A stretch of 64,000 nucleotides of DNA from Akebia trifoliata (lineage: Eukaryota > Streptophyta > Magnoliopsida > Ranunculales > Lardizabalaceae): contig CM030711.1 in NCBI GenBank assembly GCA_017979445.1, forward strand, positions 44,687,560-44,751,559, read 5' to 3'. Within the stretch, counting starts at the first letter, position 1. Every line of letters starts with the position of its first letter. The position numbers were made by a program, and so were the translations under genes. The notes beneath the pieces were generated by a model. That model was not told where the DNA came from. It worked only from the letters and a program-made list of their open reading frames with translations, and searched no databases. This document shows positions 37,428-50,308 of the stretch, one piece after another.

Positions 37428-37789
37428 AACTTTGAATTTTCTCTAATATCAGGTATTCGAGTTACAACCGAGAATGATTCAGAATGTCCCTCACAAGCAT
37501 TATTCTTCTTTTTTCTCTCATCATGTACCACGTGATTTTATTAAAGAAGGATATTTCTTTGGAGTCCCCTACTTCAAAATTTTGAAGAAATCCTCTTCGT
37601 TGCAAGACATGTGGCGTTTCGAAATTATTTCACACCCTTACATTTACTAGTCATCAACCATTTGTAATGGAAGACATCATGACTAGTGAAACTTTTGATA
37701 TCATGACTCGGGTCGGGTTAGATACTTTTGTAATATTTGAGTTCTTTACCTTATTTTACTTCTTTGCAAATTATAATAATATACTCTTT
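37428..37789 (-). promoter_or_regulatory. 5' flank of gene B, unlike A and C
   Basis: From a few bases upstream of the B start codon the sequence has no similarity to the 260-280 bp conserved upstream of A and C. Homology with the A upstream region resumes near 37790 (A: 12987). The promoter of B has therefore been replaced. A CACGTG-like site (CCACGTGA, 37529-37536) is present but unproven. Confidence 0.45.
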
Positions 37790-39210
37790 AGTTCCCATTT
37801 TACCAAGTATTAGTCTAAAATTAATTTTTGAAGTAAAAATGTTGTAAGTATCCTTTTAATGATTTTTGAAGTTTAAGAAAACATATTTATTTGAGGTACT
37901 CCCATATTCTAAGATTAATGACATGCCCCTTGACTACAATCATCTCTTATAGAACAATGAAAAAATGATATAAATGAAAAAAAAAAAAAAAAATCCTTGT
38001 TTTCTATTCCCAGAACTAGTAATCTTTAACTTACATAGATGATGGTGATGATGTTGATGAATATGAGTATGGTCATCGTCAAATTGATTTGACCTATGTA
38101 TATTAGATTTATTAAAATATATAAATAATTAAAACATAATCTTAAAACTCAACTTGAATATTCCTCAAATTGATTCAACTCAAAAATTAACAAGTCAAAC
38201 TTAAATGTGTCAAATAAAATTATATTGAATTTATGAATAATTTTTAATAAATAAAAATATTTATTTTTTATTTTCACTAAAAATATTAATAATCAAATAA
38301 ATTGATCAAGTTTTTTATTTGACTAGTATGTTTTTAAATCAAACCACTTTGTAAGATTGTTAAAAGGGTATTTCAGGTATTTTTTTTTTTTTAAATTGTT
38401 AAAAAAAATTCTTAATAGGTTAATATTTTATTAAGTGGGATTTAAATGGTCCATATTCTTTACTAATGGACTATTTAGTAAATATTCTCAATAAAGAATT
38501 CTTCACAATCATTGTCCTTAAAAAAATAAGTTTTTTTTTTTCATTTCAAATCATAGATTTTTCATCGGGATACTCAGAAAATTATCTATGATTCTCTATG
38601 TTTGAATGAATATTGAGTGTTTTTTTTTTTTAATAATCAATTTATCATTAATATTCAAAAGCAAAAATAAACTATTTTTAAAAAATTATTTTCTTTAATA
38701 GTTACTTCTTTCTCTCCAAACAGCACCTTAACAAATTAAAATAGTTGGATTCCCAATATGTTGTCAGTGGTCTATTGCAAGTCAGTATGTGACAGTAGAT
38801 TCAGACCCAACCTAATTAATTTGGTGGGATCCCATTTGGCCATTATTGCTCTTGTGGCAGGTGGGTTGAGTGGAGGAGGTTTGATCCTTGTGATTATGGA
38901 CAGATTCACCATAATTGGTCGGGTGGGCCCCAATTTTGGATCTCAAGATACTATATCCTTCAATTTTATTTATTTATTTATTAAATTCTTTGGGTGTGCT
39001 GAGTGCAGTACTGAGTAGGGGTGCACATTGGATCAGTTCAAATGTGAAAGAGAATCGAACCAAATCAAATATTTTGGATTGGGTTGATTCGATTATGGGT
39101 TATTTAGATTAAAAAACCGATTGATTTGATTCGATTCCAAGCTCAAGTGTATGATAGAACCGAACCTATATATAAATGTAATCATATTATATCGAGTTTT
39201 TACTATAATT
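37790..39210. other. Intergenic, unit 2 counterpart of 12990-14269
   Basis: No gene seen. It shares the poly-A and poly-T tracts and the GAACCGAACC-type repeat with unit 1. Differences are small indels, and about 200 bp near 38650-38890 (a stretch with AGGTGGGTTGAGTGGAGGAG) differ. Confidence 0.55.
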
Positions 39211-39550
39211 GACTATGTGAAAAAAGCCCATACTTGACGGTCTCAAATATTTTCTTGTAGAAATTTTTTTTTTTATGAACTTAACTGAGTCAAATTATTG
39301 GAGGATGAGCTTAAAAAAAAAAAAAAATTATATAGTCTGTGACCGTCAAATATGGAGGTTTAACAAATAATAAGACGGTCATCTAATTCACCAATCACAA
39401 CAATTGAAATAGTAATAAAAAAAATCATAAAACAAAGACAATTCATAGAAACCAAATCTTGACCACCCAAGAAACTCAATTCACATTAAATCCAATTAAA
39501 AATTAAACACAAAACGTATCATTGCAATACCAACTAATTCACAAACAACA
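39211..39550. mobile_element. CACTA-type left terminal region, unit 2
   Basis: GACTATGTGAAAAAAGCCC starts it, followed by GACGGTCTCAAATATTTTC and later GACCGTCAAATATGGAGG. It is about 110 bp longer than unit 1 and the better preserved of the two. It is inverted relative to 56780-57162. Confidence 0.62.
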
Positions 39551-40232
39551 CTTTCATCTATTCTGGATAACTTTAAGAACTCCCACCAGGGGGGTGCAAG
39601 AGCTTGAGGTCCTTACTGATTCAGCTAGTGATCCCGCTATAGAACGTACAGACCTTGAGATGATTCTTGTGGAAGAACACAATATTTAGTCACTATTTCT
39701 GATTTTTGACAAATTGGATTGCCCACTAGTCTGCAAAACAATACAAAATGACGGGAAAAAAAGTGAGAAATTACAATCACCACAAACTGGCATATCGGGT
39801 ATAATCACAGAGTGGAGAAGACAATGATGAAGTTATTTTTTTCAATTGATAAATAATAACTAGAAAGAGAGGATCTTGACTTGGTCAGAAGAGTGGCTTA
39901 CATTAACTCATTATGCAAATCTCCCCTTTCCATGTAACTAGAGGTGAAGTTATATTGCAAATCAATGAGTTGCAGCTGATTGCTATAATCGGTGCCAATG
40001 TCCAAGGTGCCGTTTAAAAGGTTGTTTCTTAAACTTCTGATTGCTATAGTACATTTTATTTGTTTTGGAATTTTTTTTTCCTTATTATGGCAATCATATT
40101 AACCAAGTTCTGATTTGGAAATAATACAATGTGCCGGGGGGAGGGTGGGGGTGGAGGGGTCAGTTCAGTTAAATTTGGATAAGTCAGGGAATCAGAAAAA
40201 AATCAAAGTCCTGAAAGTAAGATGCTTCTTAC

Positions 40233-40428
40233 CGGCTATCTCCTTATCCTCACATTCATTATCGCATGTGATTTCTCATAAGGTGTTTCCTTTTCCCTTT
40301 GCTTTACATTCATCGTTGCAAGTATTGAAACATGCTTTAAATTCCTCCTGAGCCTCCGCCAATCGTGACTGCATTGTGGCAAGGAGGACAATGCACATTA
40401 CAAACACGACAACAATCTTCTTGGCCAT
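40233..40428 (-). pseudogene. Ole e 6-like small cysteine-rich protein, unit 2, with a stop at Cys4
   Basis: A 196-bp exon starts at ATG 40428 and ends ATAGCCG before GTAAGA. It encodes a signal peptide (MAKKIVVVFVMCIVLLATM) and a mature part with C-x3-C-x3-C (CFNTCNDEC), then KAKGKGNTL, a TGA and EITCDNEC. In the Ole e 6 family the pattern is C-x3-C-x3-C-x9-C-x3-C-x3-C, so the TGA lies exactly at the fourth cysteine (TGT or TGC to TGA). Everything else is in frame. The product, if made, would be a 50-residue peptide with half the cysteines. The second exon was not found. Confidence 0.75.
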
Positions 40429-40440
40429 CTTTCTTTCTCA

Positions 40441-41230
40441 ATTTTTTAATAAGTTAGTAGAGGGTGTGGGGTTTTATAGGCCACTCGGTGGCTTATTTAG
40501 GATAACAAAACTCTAAAAACATGGGAAGATTTACTAATAATTGGAAGCTTTTATTTTATACCCACATTTCTAAATATGAACAACTCTTCAACGCTTAGTT
40601 GTAGTGCCCTAACTAATGTTTACATTGCCAAAACTTGTATGGATCCCTTTAATTTGGTAAAGGGGACCAACTTCATCTGCACAACACATTTTATAATCCA
40701 ATTTTGAAACTATGGGTGGATCCTCAATCCCTTGTCCAGACTCACACCACACATTCTATATTTCAATTCTAAAACTAAGTTCTTTGGGACAAGGCTTTGT
40801 TGTTGTTGTTGTTGTTGCTGCTGCTCCTCCTATTGTGGTGTTATATATTCTTATTTGTATTGAGAAGAGAAGGGGAACATTCCCAACATCCAAGAGGATT
40901 ATCAATAAGGGGCAATAAATGAGGGAGACCCTCACTATCTAAAGGAAAAAAAATAAAACAACACTAGGCCAAGATGAAGTCCTCAAAATGCCATTCTTTA
41001 AGGATAGACACGATCAATGAAATCTTCAAAAGTACATGACCAATGTTGTTACAAGCTTCATAAACCAGCCAAGAAAGACCATCACACTGTTAGGCATGTT
41101 TTAACTTGTGCCAAAGATGAGGGAAAATCTAGCCCCGTAGCATCTACGCTTAGGTTCATTGGTAAACTATAGATCATATTAATTAGCATGGAATTATGCC
41201 TACTATTTCGTATTACTTGAGAGTCAACAG
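40441..41230. other. Spacer within the unit-2 LRR-kinase pseudogene
   Basis: Counterpart of 16640-17440. The TTG/CTG triplet run near 40798-40825 is longer than in unit 1 (40712-40918 frame, 68 codons). Not called as a gene. Confidence 0.5.
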
Positions 41231-42299
41231 ATACTCACAAGGTCTGTAATTGAGGAAACTGAACAGTGTTTGTGGTAGTTGTCCTTAAAGTTGTGTGTAC
41301 TCCATGACCTTGCATGACAAGATTCATTACTTATTGAAAGCATATATGAACCTTCTTTTTAGTGAGAGAACTTGAGGGAGAGATAGAGAGAGATTCACTG
41401 TAGTTAAGGACTGTATGGTTGAAAACCATGGAGGAATATCTAATACATCAAAACTAATATTGCTCATGTCCCTGCAAGGCACAAAATCATTTTGGGTTGG
41501 AGATGACAATTAACTTTACTTCGAGGTTATTAGGTTAAAATAAAAAATAAAAAATTGATCCATCATTAAAAAAACTTTCTTTCCTCTGCTCTAATCTTTT
41601 TATCTAGATAGAATTCATAAACTGGTTCATACTTACACGTAGTTGAGGACATTCAGGCCTGATAGGTTGGGTAAGGAGCCAGTCAGTTTATTTTTGGACA
41701 AATGCCTGAAAATGGAAAACAACCATCTACTCTTTATGTTTTGTTTAACATATAGGATTATAGTCCTTATTTTCCATATTTCTAACATAGGAAACTAGTA
41801 CTCTGAAATAAACTTCATTGAACAAAATGAATGAAAAACATTTGAAATTCTGAAATTTTTTAAAAAGAAATTGCTATAGTTGAATTTCAAATAATGTGGG
41901 AGACCAAAAAGAATTGGTAGTGAAATAAAGCTAAAATAGTAGAATGAATCGAAATGAGATTACAAACTGCAGATGAGAAGCAAACAACTGGATCCATTAA
42001 AGCAGTTCGATGGAACTTACACATGTATCAAAACCATGTTTGAGCTGAAAAGTTTAGATGGGATTGTGCCAAAGAGCTGATTTTTGCCAAAATGACTGTA
42101 AAATCATGGAACAAAGCTTAGTGCTTGTGATTCAAAAATGTCAAAAGAATTACCATCAACATAAAGGATCAAAATGAAATGATGGATCAGATTCATGGTA
42201 AGATATGACGAATTTGTTCACTGCCTCTCCTTAAGTAAAAACCCAAATATTAAAAAAAAATACATAATTGAAGAAGATAAACAATAATAGGATGAACAA

Positions 42300-42619
42300 A
42301 TATACCTTTGTTAGACATAACTCCATTTGCAACAGACTTGGCAAGAATTGCTCGAAATTTTTGACCCTTTCAGATGCGGTGAGCTTTTCAACATCCACAC
42401 CATGCTTTCAATGGCTGAGGTTACAAAATCCTGTTATGAAATATAACGTTATTCAAATGTGATTACACTAAACCATTTTAACAGTTATAATTACTGTTAC
42501 ACCTTTGGCTTCAATGAAATAGTTGCAGATACCTTTGAAGATCTCAATCGCTGCATAGCAACCTCCACAACTTTGCTTCCACCAATAAGATTTGGATGCG
42601 AAGTGTTTATATAATCCAT
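42300..42619 (-). pseudogene. Dynamin-related protein (DRP3-type) fragment, unit 2
   Basis: Exon 42619-42533 (87 bp) matches the unit 1 exon (TSHPNLIGGSKVVEVA). A second piece near 42435-42310 contains TASER and ILAKSVANGVMSN, with an indel relative to unit 1. It is less decayed than the unit 1 copy but lacks the GTPase domain. Confidence 0.7.
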
Positions 42620-42899
42620 CTGAATGATTAATATAGTCATTTCATCAGCAAGACCCAAACAATGGCATAATAGTCACAAACTCCTCATTTTCAAATAAGG
42701 TTACAAGACCTAATAACAAACATATTTGAACTTAACATCATGGAATTCATTTTTTTATCAGTAATTTCATATTTAGATTAAAAATAAAAATGAAATATGC
42801 AATAAGGAGACAAATGGTGTTGGTCGGCCATTCCAGGATATGCGAGTAAGGATAGGATGGGATCTGCTGCAAGATTGATTTTGGAAAAGGCCTAAGAAT

Positions 42900-43440
42900 G
42901 TGTTAGTTGGTCATTCTTGGATTATATGCTGGGAAGGATGGACTTTGGTGCAAAATGCAGCAAATGGGTCTAAGTATGTGAGGCAACTCTTCTTTTCATA
43001 TTTGGTAAAAGGGTTTTTGATAAGTTTCTTTAGAAGCTCCACAAGGTCAATGCAATGGGATCCGCAATCATGCTTCTGGTTTATAGTTATGTTTGAAATT
43101 CTGAGAGTAATGACCTCCAAAGTGGACCGCTGATAAAGGGGTCCAAGTTTGAAAAAAGGTACATGATCATTTCCACTGAAGCAAAGTAAGAGAAATTGAA
43201 TACTTTAACAAATCTGCTAAGATGTTTAAAAAGGGCTTCTAATCTTTATATCAGTTCGAACAAGGTTCTGATCTTCGAGGTTGGGGATGTTACTAAGCTA
43301 GAGCAATACGCAGTTTGCTTGGGGTGCAAGATAACGAAACCACCTACTTCTTATATAGACCCTCTGTTGGGTGCTAGTTAAAAAGTGAAGGCAAATTGCG
43401 GTCCTCTTATTGAGTTCTTGAGAAGAATGGCTTCTTTAAA
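42900..43440 (+). pseudogene. L1-type LINE reverse transcriptase fragment, unit 2
   Basis: Nearly identical to 21480-22020, with the same stops and the same missing FADD region, showing that decay preceded duplication of the spacer. Confidence 0.7.
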
Positions 43441-45940
43441 ATAAAATACAAAAACGGAAGTATTTATCCAAAAGTGGCAAAATTGTACTCATAAAAAGTA
43501 TTTTCTCGAACCTACACATCTATTAATAGGGAGATGATGAAAACAATAACTTCATTTGGTGATATGTGACCCAAAATAGGGTGGTGCACTCAATTTGAGG
43601 CACTTTTTAATGAAATGAATAATTTACTTCTTGGAAAATGGTTGAGAAAATATAGTGGAGAGAAAAATGAAAGCGTATAGAAGAGAGTGCTTAATTGCAA
43701 ATTTAATTTTAGTGGCTATGGATTCTATCTGACCTTTTTGTTCTCCACCTATGTGAGAAGGGGGTATGGAAACGGATTGTGGCACATTTACACTAGAAAA
43801 AAGTGAAAATAACTTCAATAGGATCTGCACATGCACGAGCGCACACACAGTGCAGTGATATTAGCAACTTAAATGTCCAACACACTATTAGAATATCAAG
43901 ATTAAATTGGCGAAACCAGATAAATAAAAGAAAATATACCTGTGTCAAGGGTGGAGTCAAACTAGCAAAATAAAATTAATTATTCAAAATCTCATTTGAC
44001 ACTAATCTATTCTTAAGTTAATGTATCAATTAATTCCAAATCACCTAGCAAAAAAATAATTCCAAATTAACGCTAGGGTTTTATACGTTCTTTTGATTTA
44101 AATTCAATAAAAATTAACATAAAGAAATATAGATTTACAAAGAATGGGACATATTTTGATGGTTCTACTAAATTATAGTGGGATTGAGAACGAACTGACT
44201 AAGAACATGACTAATAAGAATAGTTCAATGGGTCTCACCCAATCATAAGGTGGGGAGGTTTCCAATTGTATACATGATGGGTGTAGCAGTGATGATGTAG
44301 AACAAAAATGTAGCAAAATGAACCACAGACAAAACTTAGTTTAGTTATCTGTGGTCTTGTTCATTGGGTCTCTACGGTTTTCATGTTGAACATAATTAAG
44401 TTACTTTAAGCTTTTGATCAAAAAATTAACATTGCGAAACCACACCAAACCTATTTTCAAACAAAGAAAATAACTAAACAAAACAAGAAGAAATAGCAAA
44501 CTAGTGGACAAAAACATCACCCCTCCTTAATCAAATGGTATCATGTGATCAACAACAGTTTAAACAATTATCAGAAAATTATTGCACATAAATAAAATTT
44601 CATACATCTAGTCCATGTGCCCTAGACCTTGGAGCTTCTAATTTCATAGTGACCAGAAACATTGAATTGCCTTACTCTTCAAAGAAATATAGTAATCAAA
44701 ACAAACCACAAAGCTTAAAAAGCAAAAACATAGTAACCAAAACCCAATACTTACTCTTCAAAGAAACAAATCATGGTAATCAAGTTGAGATATTTTAATC
44801 TAATTCTGAATAAGATAGTTCTCCTCGATCTCATCAAGAAATATTAGAAACAAACTACTTCAATCTTTAGTGGATTAAAGGAAGAATAGAAGTCCTAACA
44901 ATATGAATACACTCAAATCTATAAAATATTGGAATCTATAATCAAATGTTTATCTGTCCTTAGGTTTTTCTTCATGAAGCAAAATTAACACATTTGGAAA
45001 ATAGAAAACCACAATGTTGTTGGTCATCAGAGTGTTCTCATAGGTGAAATCGCACGCACAAGAATCAAGTAAGACCAGAGGACCCACAATTAGGATCTGA
45101 TTCTAGAATCGGATATCACATTACCTTCAAAATCAAAATAAGATTTTGATTCTAAACTAATTTCTAGAATTTGTGTAGTCAACAAATTCTAAATTCAAAA
45201 AATATATTTTTATAAGTTACATCAACCATATAAAGCATAGGAGGCGTAACCATGACCAAAGTTGCAAGGAGAAAATAAGCAAAGACAAGACGTAAACTGA
45301 AAGCAATTTCTTCAATATGAAATCAGTTTCTATTGAAAAAAAAGAACCTCAACATGTCTTCCCCTATTTCAAAAACAACACCTCAAAACTCTACAAGTAT
45401 CATTTTTGGTGACTTCTAAAAAAGAAGACAAGGAACAAGTTTTGCTCTAATAAGCTCTTCTTAGATAAAGCTTTTACTATCTTACCAATTGCAAAATGAG
45501 AAGTACTTTTTCTTTTAGCTCTATTTCAAAGAAAATGTATTACAATCATGCTTTATAACTCTATATATTTCGAGCAAATTTGTAATTTTTAAGGTCACGT
45601 TTGTTCACTAAGTAGAACTACAAATAAAATTGATTTCTCAAGAAAACATAATTTTTCACCTTCTTCTCATGCATTTTACTTAGAAACTGATTTTTAGTTA
45701 AAACCCAATTTTGCTGGGAAAAGGAATTTCCCTATCCAACTTCCACCAGTTTTCCACAAGACCCTGATTTTCTTGCCAAATCAATGCCGGTAGACTACAG
45801 AACAAATGATTTTCCATGAAATATTTTTTTTTCCAGCCAATAAAAAGGAACCCAATATAGAAATTCAAAGCAATTCAATCAAAATAACGAATAAAATCAG
45901 GAAAATTAAAACCAGAAAGCTATTGGTAAGATTAAAATAA
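43441..45940. other. Intergenic, nothing recognisable
   Basis: Counterpart of 22021-25780 without the hAT-like insert (unfilled site TAAG at 45609-45612). No exon, RNA gene or terminal repeat recognised. Confidence 0.55.
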
Positions 45941-45949
45941 AATTTCCGT

Positions 45950-46340
45950 ACCGAATGAGAAATGAGAAGCAATCTTAACCAAAGCATTTGCGAGAGGCAA
46001 AAATACAAAACCTGAAAAAAAGATAGAAATAATAAAGAAAAATTACACAAAAACAAAATTTTCAGAAACAAATAAAGAAAAGAAGTGGATAGAAATAGAA
46101 TCACACATTCCTCTTCCACCAACTAAAGCTTCTTCTGAAGGTTCCTTCCATTCATCAAGCCTACATTGATACAAAGAAACCCTGAGAGAGAGAGTTTACA
46201 CCCAACCGTAACGACGATCAAATATTAGGCGTTTGGAAGATCTTTTGGTGGGGCCGCCATTGGAGGACTGGTTGGAGTTGGAGACAATGGAGTCGTTCAT
46301 GTACTCTGCTACTTATAAAACCCCCCGAGTCCCAAGCTCC
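45950..46340 (-). pseudogene. Unidentified captured exons, unit 2
   Basis: Counterpart of 25790-26190, with the same LDEWKEPSEEAL-type piece and the downstream PLANALVKIAS piece. Single-base changes and an AG repeat difference (AGAGAGAG near 46185) separate the copies. Parent gene not recognised. Confidence 0.38.
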
Positions 46341-46344
46341 TGGC

Positions 46345-48060
46345 GTCGATCGGTGGGAGATGCCTTCGGCAATGGCGTCAAGATAATGAATTGACTGCAC
46401 CTTTTCCAAATTGACTCGATGAGTCAATTGCATCGTGTTTGCAATTGGGTCACCTCAAACTCTAGTTTGAGTCAAGTTAACTAGGTTGAGTTTCAAGTTG
46501 ATTTGAACTTTGAAGATTTTGATAGTAAGGAGGAGGAGTGGAAGCTCCAAAGAAAAAAATAATGATTTTTAGACTCCCCCCACATGACATACTTATGATA
46601 CCAACAACCATATATTTTTTGCCTCGGGATACACAATTACAAATATTTATAAGATGTACATATTTGTATCTCGAGGCAAAAATCTTTTATTCTAGCACAT
46701 GCCACATCAAGAGTGTATTTTGAGTATGCCACGACTATAATGTAAAATGTATTTGAATTTCCAAATGAGGAGTTTTTAAATACAGATTGCTAATTAATGG
46801 ACTGCAATTGATATTAAGTGATCTGCAACTAGAGGATTCTTTTGTAACAGATGCCGATGGCTAGATTTTTATTATTTAATAAAATCAAGTGTTACATTAA
46901 AAAAAAAAAAAAATAGTTTCAAACAATGTTTGAGGTTGGTGCGCATGAACCTTTGTTTAATCCTTAGTTTTTAAAACTCGAATGAGTTGAGTTAAGTTAA
47001 ACACTCACGAGTCAAACAAATATATATTAACTTTAAAATAGTTTTTGATCTTTACAAAATTATTCAATAACTGTGCATTTCGATGAGATTGGGCTGTCGT
47101 ATTTTTGATGACCGATTGACCATATTGATATATGTGTCCATCCGTTGATGAATCTACACACAAAAGATCAATTTGGTTGGTGATGTGCATCCACAAGGGC
47201 GGAGCCAAGATTTTGCCCATGCGGCAGTAGCCAAGAGTAAAAAAAATTTAGTGGGACTGGGGGCAACATAAAATGAAAACTAACATATTGTGAGGCAGTT
47301 AAGAGTGAATTTTTTTTTATTGTGGGGCACTAATCCATAGATTTCGAAAATTATTATGAGGGCAACTACCCCACTGTAAATCCGCCCTTTGGATTTAAAA
47401 TTGTTTTCAAGAGATTAGATCTTGTGAATACAAGTTTTCAAACACTATGATTTTCGGTATGTAAGTTCACCAAGGGATAGACCACATATCTACACGGTAG
47501 TGGGTTCCAAAATATGCCATGTGGTATAAAAATGGGGTACCACATGACTTTGATTAGGAACGGGATACCTAACTAGATCCTTACTCTTAATTCTTTCTAA
47601 TACATGAACCTTGTAGTTGACTTTTGTACTATTCATCTTAATTTCGACCTAAAAGAATCGTTCTTGATCTATGTTCATCCAAAAATGAAGACAAAAAAAA
47701 GTGAAAAATCCTAATTTTTTATATACATCTTCAAAATATTAGAAAACACCTTTGAAAATGACTCCTTCCTTCTAATCTTCTTCGAAGGAAAACTTGATAG
47801 AGATGTCAAAAATCAATTTTTTTGGATGAAAATGATGAGTTTGAATGGCGAAAGCATTCAATCGTGAGAAATGTGGGAGATGAAGTCCAGGATTGTTTAG
47901 AAAGAGAAAAATTTACTAAATGGACTATTAAGAAAGAAGGTCCTCATCCCATTTTCCCTTTTGTTTTTTTATGCAAGTGGTGTCATGTCATTGGGTTATT
48001 AGCTTAGTATAGATATTTGTTGACAGAAAATCACAAAATCCATATGTTCTTAAAGAGATC
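46345..48060. other. Intergenic with MITE and degenerate repeats
   Basis: Holds the CATACTTAT-type MITE (46560-46735), the unfilled site of the 474-bp LTR near 46910 and the degenerate repeat at 47195-47392. No gene seen. Confidence 0.5.
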
Positions 48061-48414
48061 TGCTATTGGCACCCCAACTTTTACTTATTGTACTCTAATT
48101 ATCTTACATTATTTATCACACTCTAATGAAACATTAAAACACACCATTCAAACATTACAAAAGTTTAGTTCAAGTTATTATTTCAACATTATAAAGATTT
48201 ATAATTAACAGATTGAAACAACTTCAATGGTTGTTTACAATTAGGATTAGAATCATATAAAATCCTAAATCTAACAAATACAATTCTTAAAAACAATAGA
48301 GAGAGAGAGAGAGAAGTTTTTACTGGCACCCCAACTTTTAGTTTTTCTCAATCATTGATATATTTCTTTTATTTTAATTGGGGTGTATAAGTAAATGTTG
48401 GGGTGCCAATAGTA
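48061..48414. repeat. MITE with CTATTGGCACCC termini, unit 2
   Basis: Counterpart of 28621-28970. Ends are CTATTGGCACCCCAACTTTT and GTTGGGGTGCCAATAG, with an inner GAGAGAGAGA run at 48299-48313. Confidence 0.7.
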
Positions 48415-48522
48415 GCCTTCTTCTTAAATTGTTCTACACTTAAATCTTTTGTCATAAATCATAATCACGTGCGTCTGTCAAGTGAATTTGGCCCCAAAAA
48501 TCAAAATTCTCATAATTGATTT

Positions 48523-50303
48523 TGAAAGTGCCCTCGATCCGCGGGGTGCGCGGATCCGCTTTTGACCTTTGAGGTTTGGGAGTCGCCACCTATTTATTAT
48601 GGTCTAGGAATCGAACTTGGAACTCTAAACGGATAAATCAACTAATCTACTACAGAAAATAACTGAGTTCGGGGATCAAATTACCGGGTTGGAAGGTGTT
48701 AGGCACCAACCCCGCCCAGCAAACACCGGTCTCTACTAGTTCCCAAATAAACTACATTGCTAAAAGACCTAAGTAATAATAAAAAAAATAAAAAATTTGT
48801 ATATCTTTCTTAATACAACGGTCTTATTCCCTTAGATCTGATAGAGTAACTCTTTGTATAGTACTCCTCGCTTCGTTCTGTCTCTAGATCTAATTTCTGA
48901 TCTCCGAGACAAGGTATCTCTTTCTTAGATCTGGATTCTTCGAATTTGTTTATGGATTTCTAGGTGTTTTTGAAGGGCTTCTAGGTGTTTTTCGACCTAA
49001 AATTGAGGTATGGGTGTTAGGTAAGGCGTTAGGACTTCAAAATTAGGGTTTATGGGAGGCTAGGGAAGTTTTTTGACCTACTTCTCTTAGGATTTATTAT
49101 TTTATACGAAAATAGGGTGTAAGGACTCCTATTTATAGATTTTTTTTAAGGGTTTATTTAGATAGAATTATTGTTTAATTATAATTCTTTTAGTTAGAGT
49201 TATATTTTAGTTAGAATTATTTTAGGTAGAATTGTATTTTTATTAGAATTATTTTAGGTAGAGTTGTATTTTGATTAGAATTGTTTTAGGTAGAGTTATA
49301 TTTTAGTTAGAATTCTATTAAATAGATTTATTATTTAATTAGAACTCTATTAGGGTTTTGACTTTTGGTCTTATTTGATTAACTTTAAGATTTTGACTTT
49401 AGTTTTACTTGATTAACTTTAATATCTTGACTTTAGTCTTACTTAATTAATTTTAATTTTGACTTTCGTCTTACTTGATTGATTTTAATACCTTGAATTT
49501 AGTCTTGCTTGATTGACTTTAATTTTTTGGAGAACCCCCCTCTATTATATCTTTAATTCTTTGGACCCCCAAATGGAGGGGTTTTTGAAGAAATATCTTG
49601 GCAACCCTCAACAATTTTGCCTGAGAGTCTAATTGATCAATTTTTTTAGTTTAAAATTTTAAATTAATTTTATTAATGTTTCACTTTAATTATTTAATAT
49701 TTTATTTATTAATTTCAAAATTTTTAATTATAAAAATTGTGAAATTACCGTTTTACCCTCGGAGATGACTTTTCGTGTTTTATGTCGATTTTTTATGTTC
49801 TAGGATATTTTAGAATGGATTTTTCGTAAGGAATTCAATGGAAATATTGGTTTGCGTCATTTATGAAATTTTTTGTGTGAAATGGTCGTGAACTTTATGA
49901 GGGGCATTTTCGTAATTTTGTTAAATTTTTTGAAAATTGGCGAAATGATTTATTTGGTTTATATTTGTTGTTTTATGTGTTTGAATGAGTTTTCCTAAGC
50001 GTAACGTAGGTTCTAGGGTTGTTTTGATGTTAGGGGTATTTTGATAATTTGGTTATTTTTTAGTGATTTTTATTGTAAAGCTTCTTTTTGGTTTGCAAGA
50101 TGATGATTTCTATGTTTCTGGGGTCGTATTTTCCTGGCGTAGCATGGTTTCTACAGTTTTGTTAGTTCGAAATACCTCATCTGAATTTCTGAAACATATC
50201 TAGTAACAAATAAAGCATTGGAATAATCATCCATCATTGGGAATCGTTGCGATCAAGTTGACGAGTTGATTAATCAGGCGAGTGCAAAAATGGGGTGTCT
50301 ACA
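48523..50303 (+). mobile_element. Solo LTR (1781 bp), Ogre/Tat-like, unit 2 only
   Basis: It starts TGAAAGTGCCCTCGATCCG and ends AATGGGGTGTCTACA, with GTTTGGGAGTCGCCACC and GAAGGTGTTAGGCACC inside, phrases familiar from long LTRs of plant Ogre/Tat gypsy elements. The flanks are GATTT (48518-48522) and AATTT (50304-50308). Unit 1 has the single site GATTT at 29076-29080. No coding region or second LTR. Confidence 0.82.
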
Positions 50304-50308
50304 AATTT

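Larger units (their letters stand above)
39560..42095 (-). pseudogene. LRR receptor kinase (HPCA1-like) pseudogene, unit 2
   Basis: Same exon remnants as unit 1 but better preserved and without the 2.4-kb insert. 42095 onward holds FGKNQLFGTIPSK. 41705-41637 reads HLSKNKLTGSLPNLSGLN with intact borders. 41471 onward reads SFDVLDIPPWFST. About 41300-41240 is the TQL..GQLPQTLFS piece. About 40035-39930 reads LLNGTLDIGTDYSNQLQL, closer to the functional family than unit 1 (NSTLDISTDCS). About 39745-39600 contains LVGNPICQ. Stops within and the absence of membrane and kinase exons show a captured, dead fragment. The Ole e 6-like exon sits in the gap between the fourth and fifth pieces. Confidence 0.75.

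Noticed and set aside
40279..40281. TGA at Cys4 of the Ole e 6-like exon as a selenocysteine codon
   Set aside because: Land plants lack selenocysteine insertion, the unit 1 copy is broken in two other ways, and a nonsense mutation explains it.
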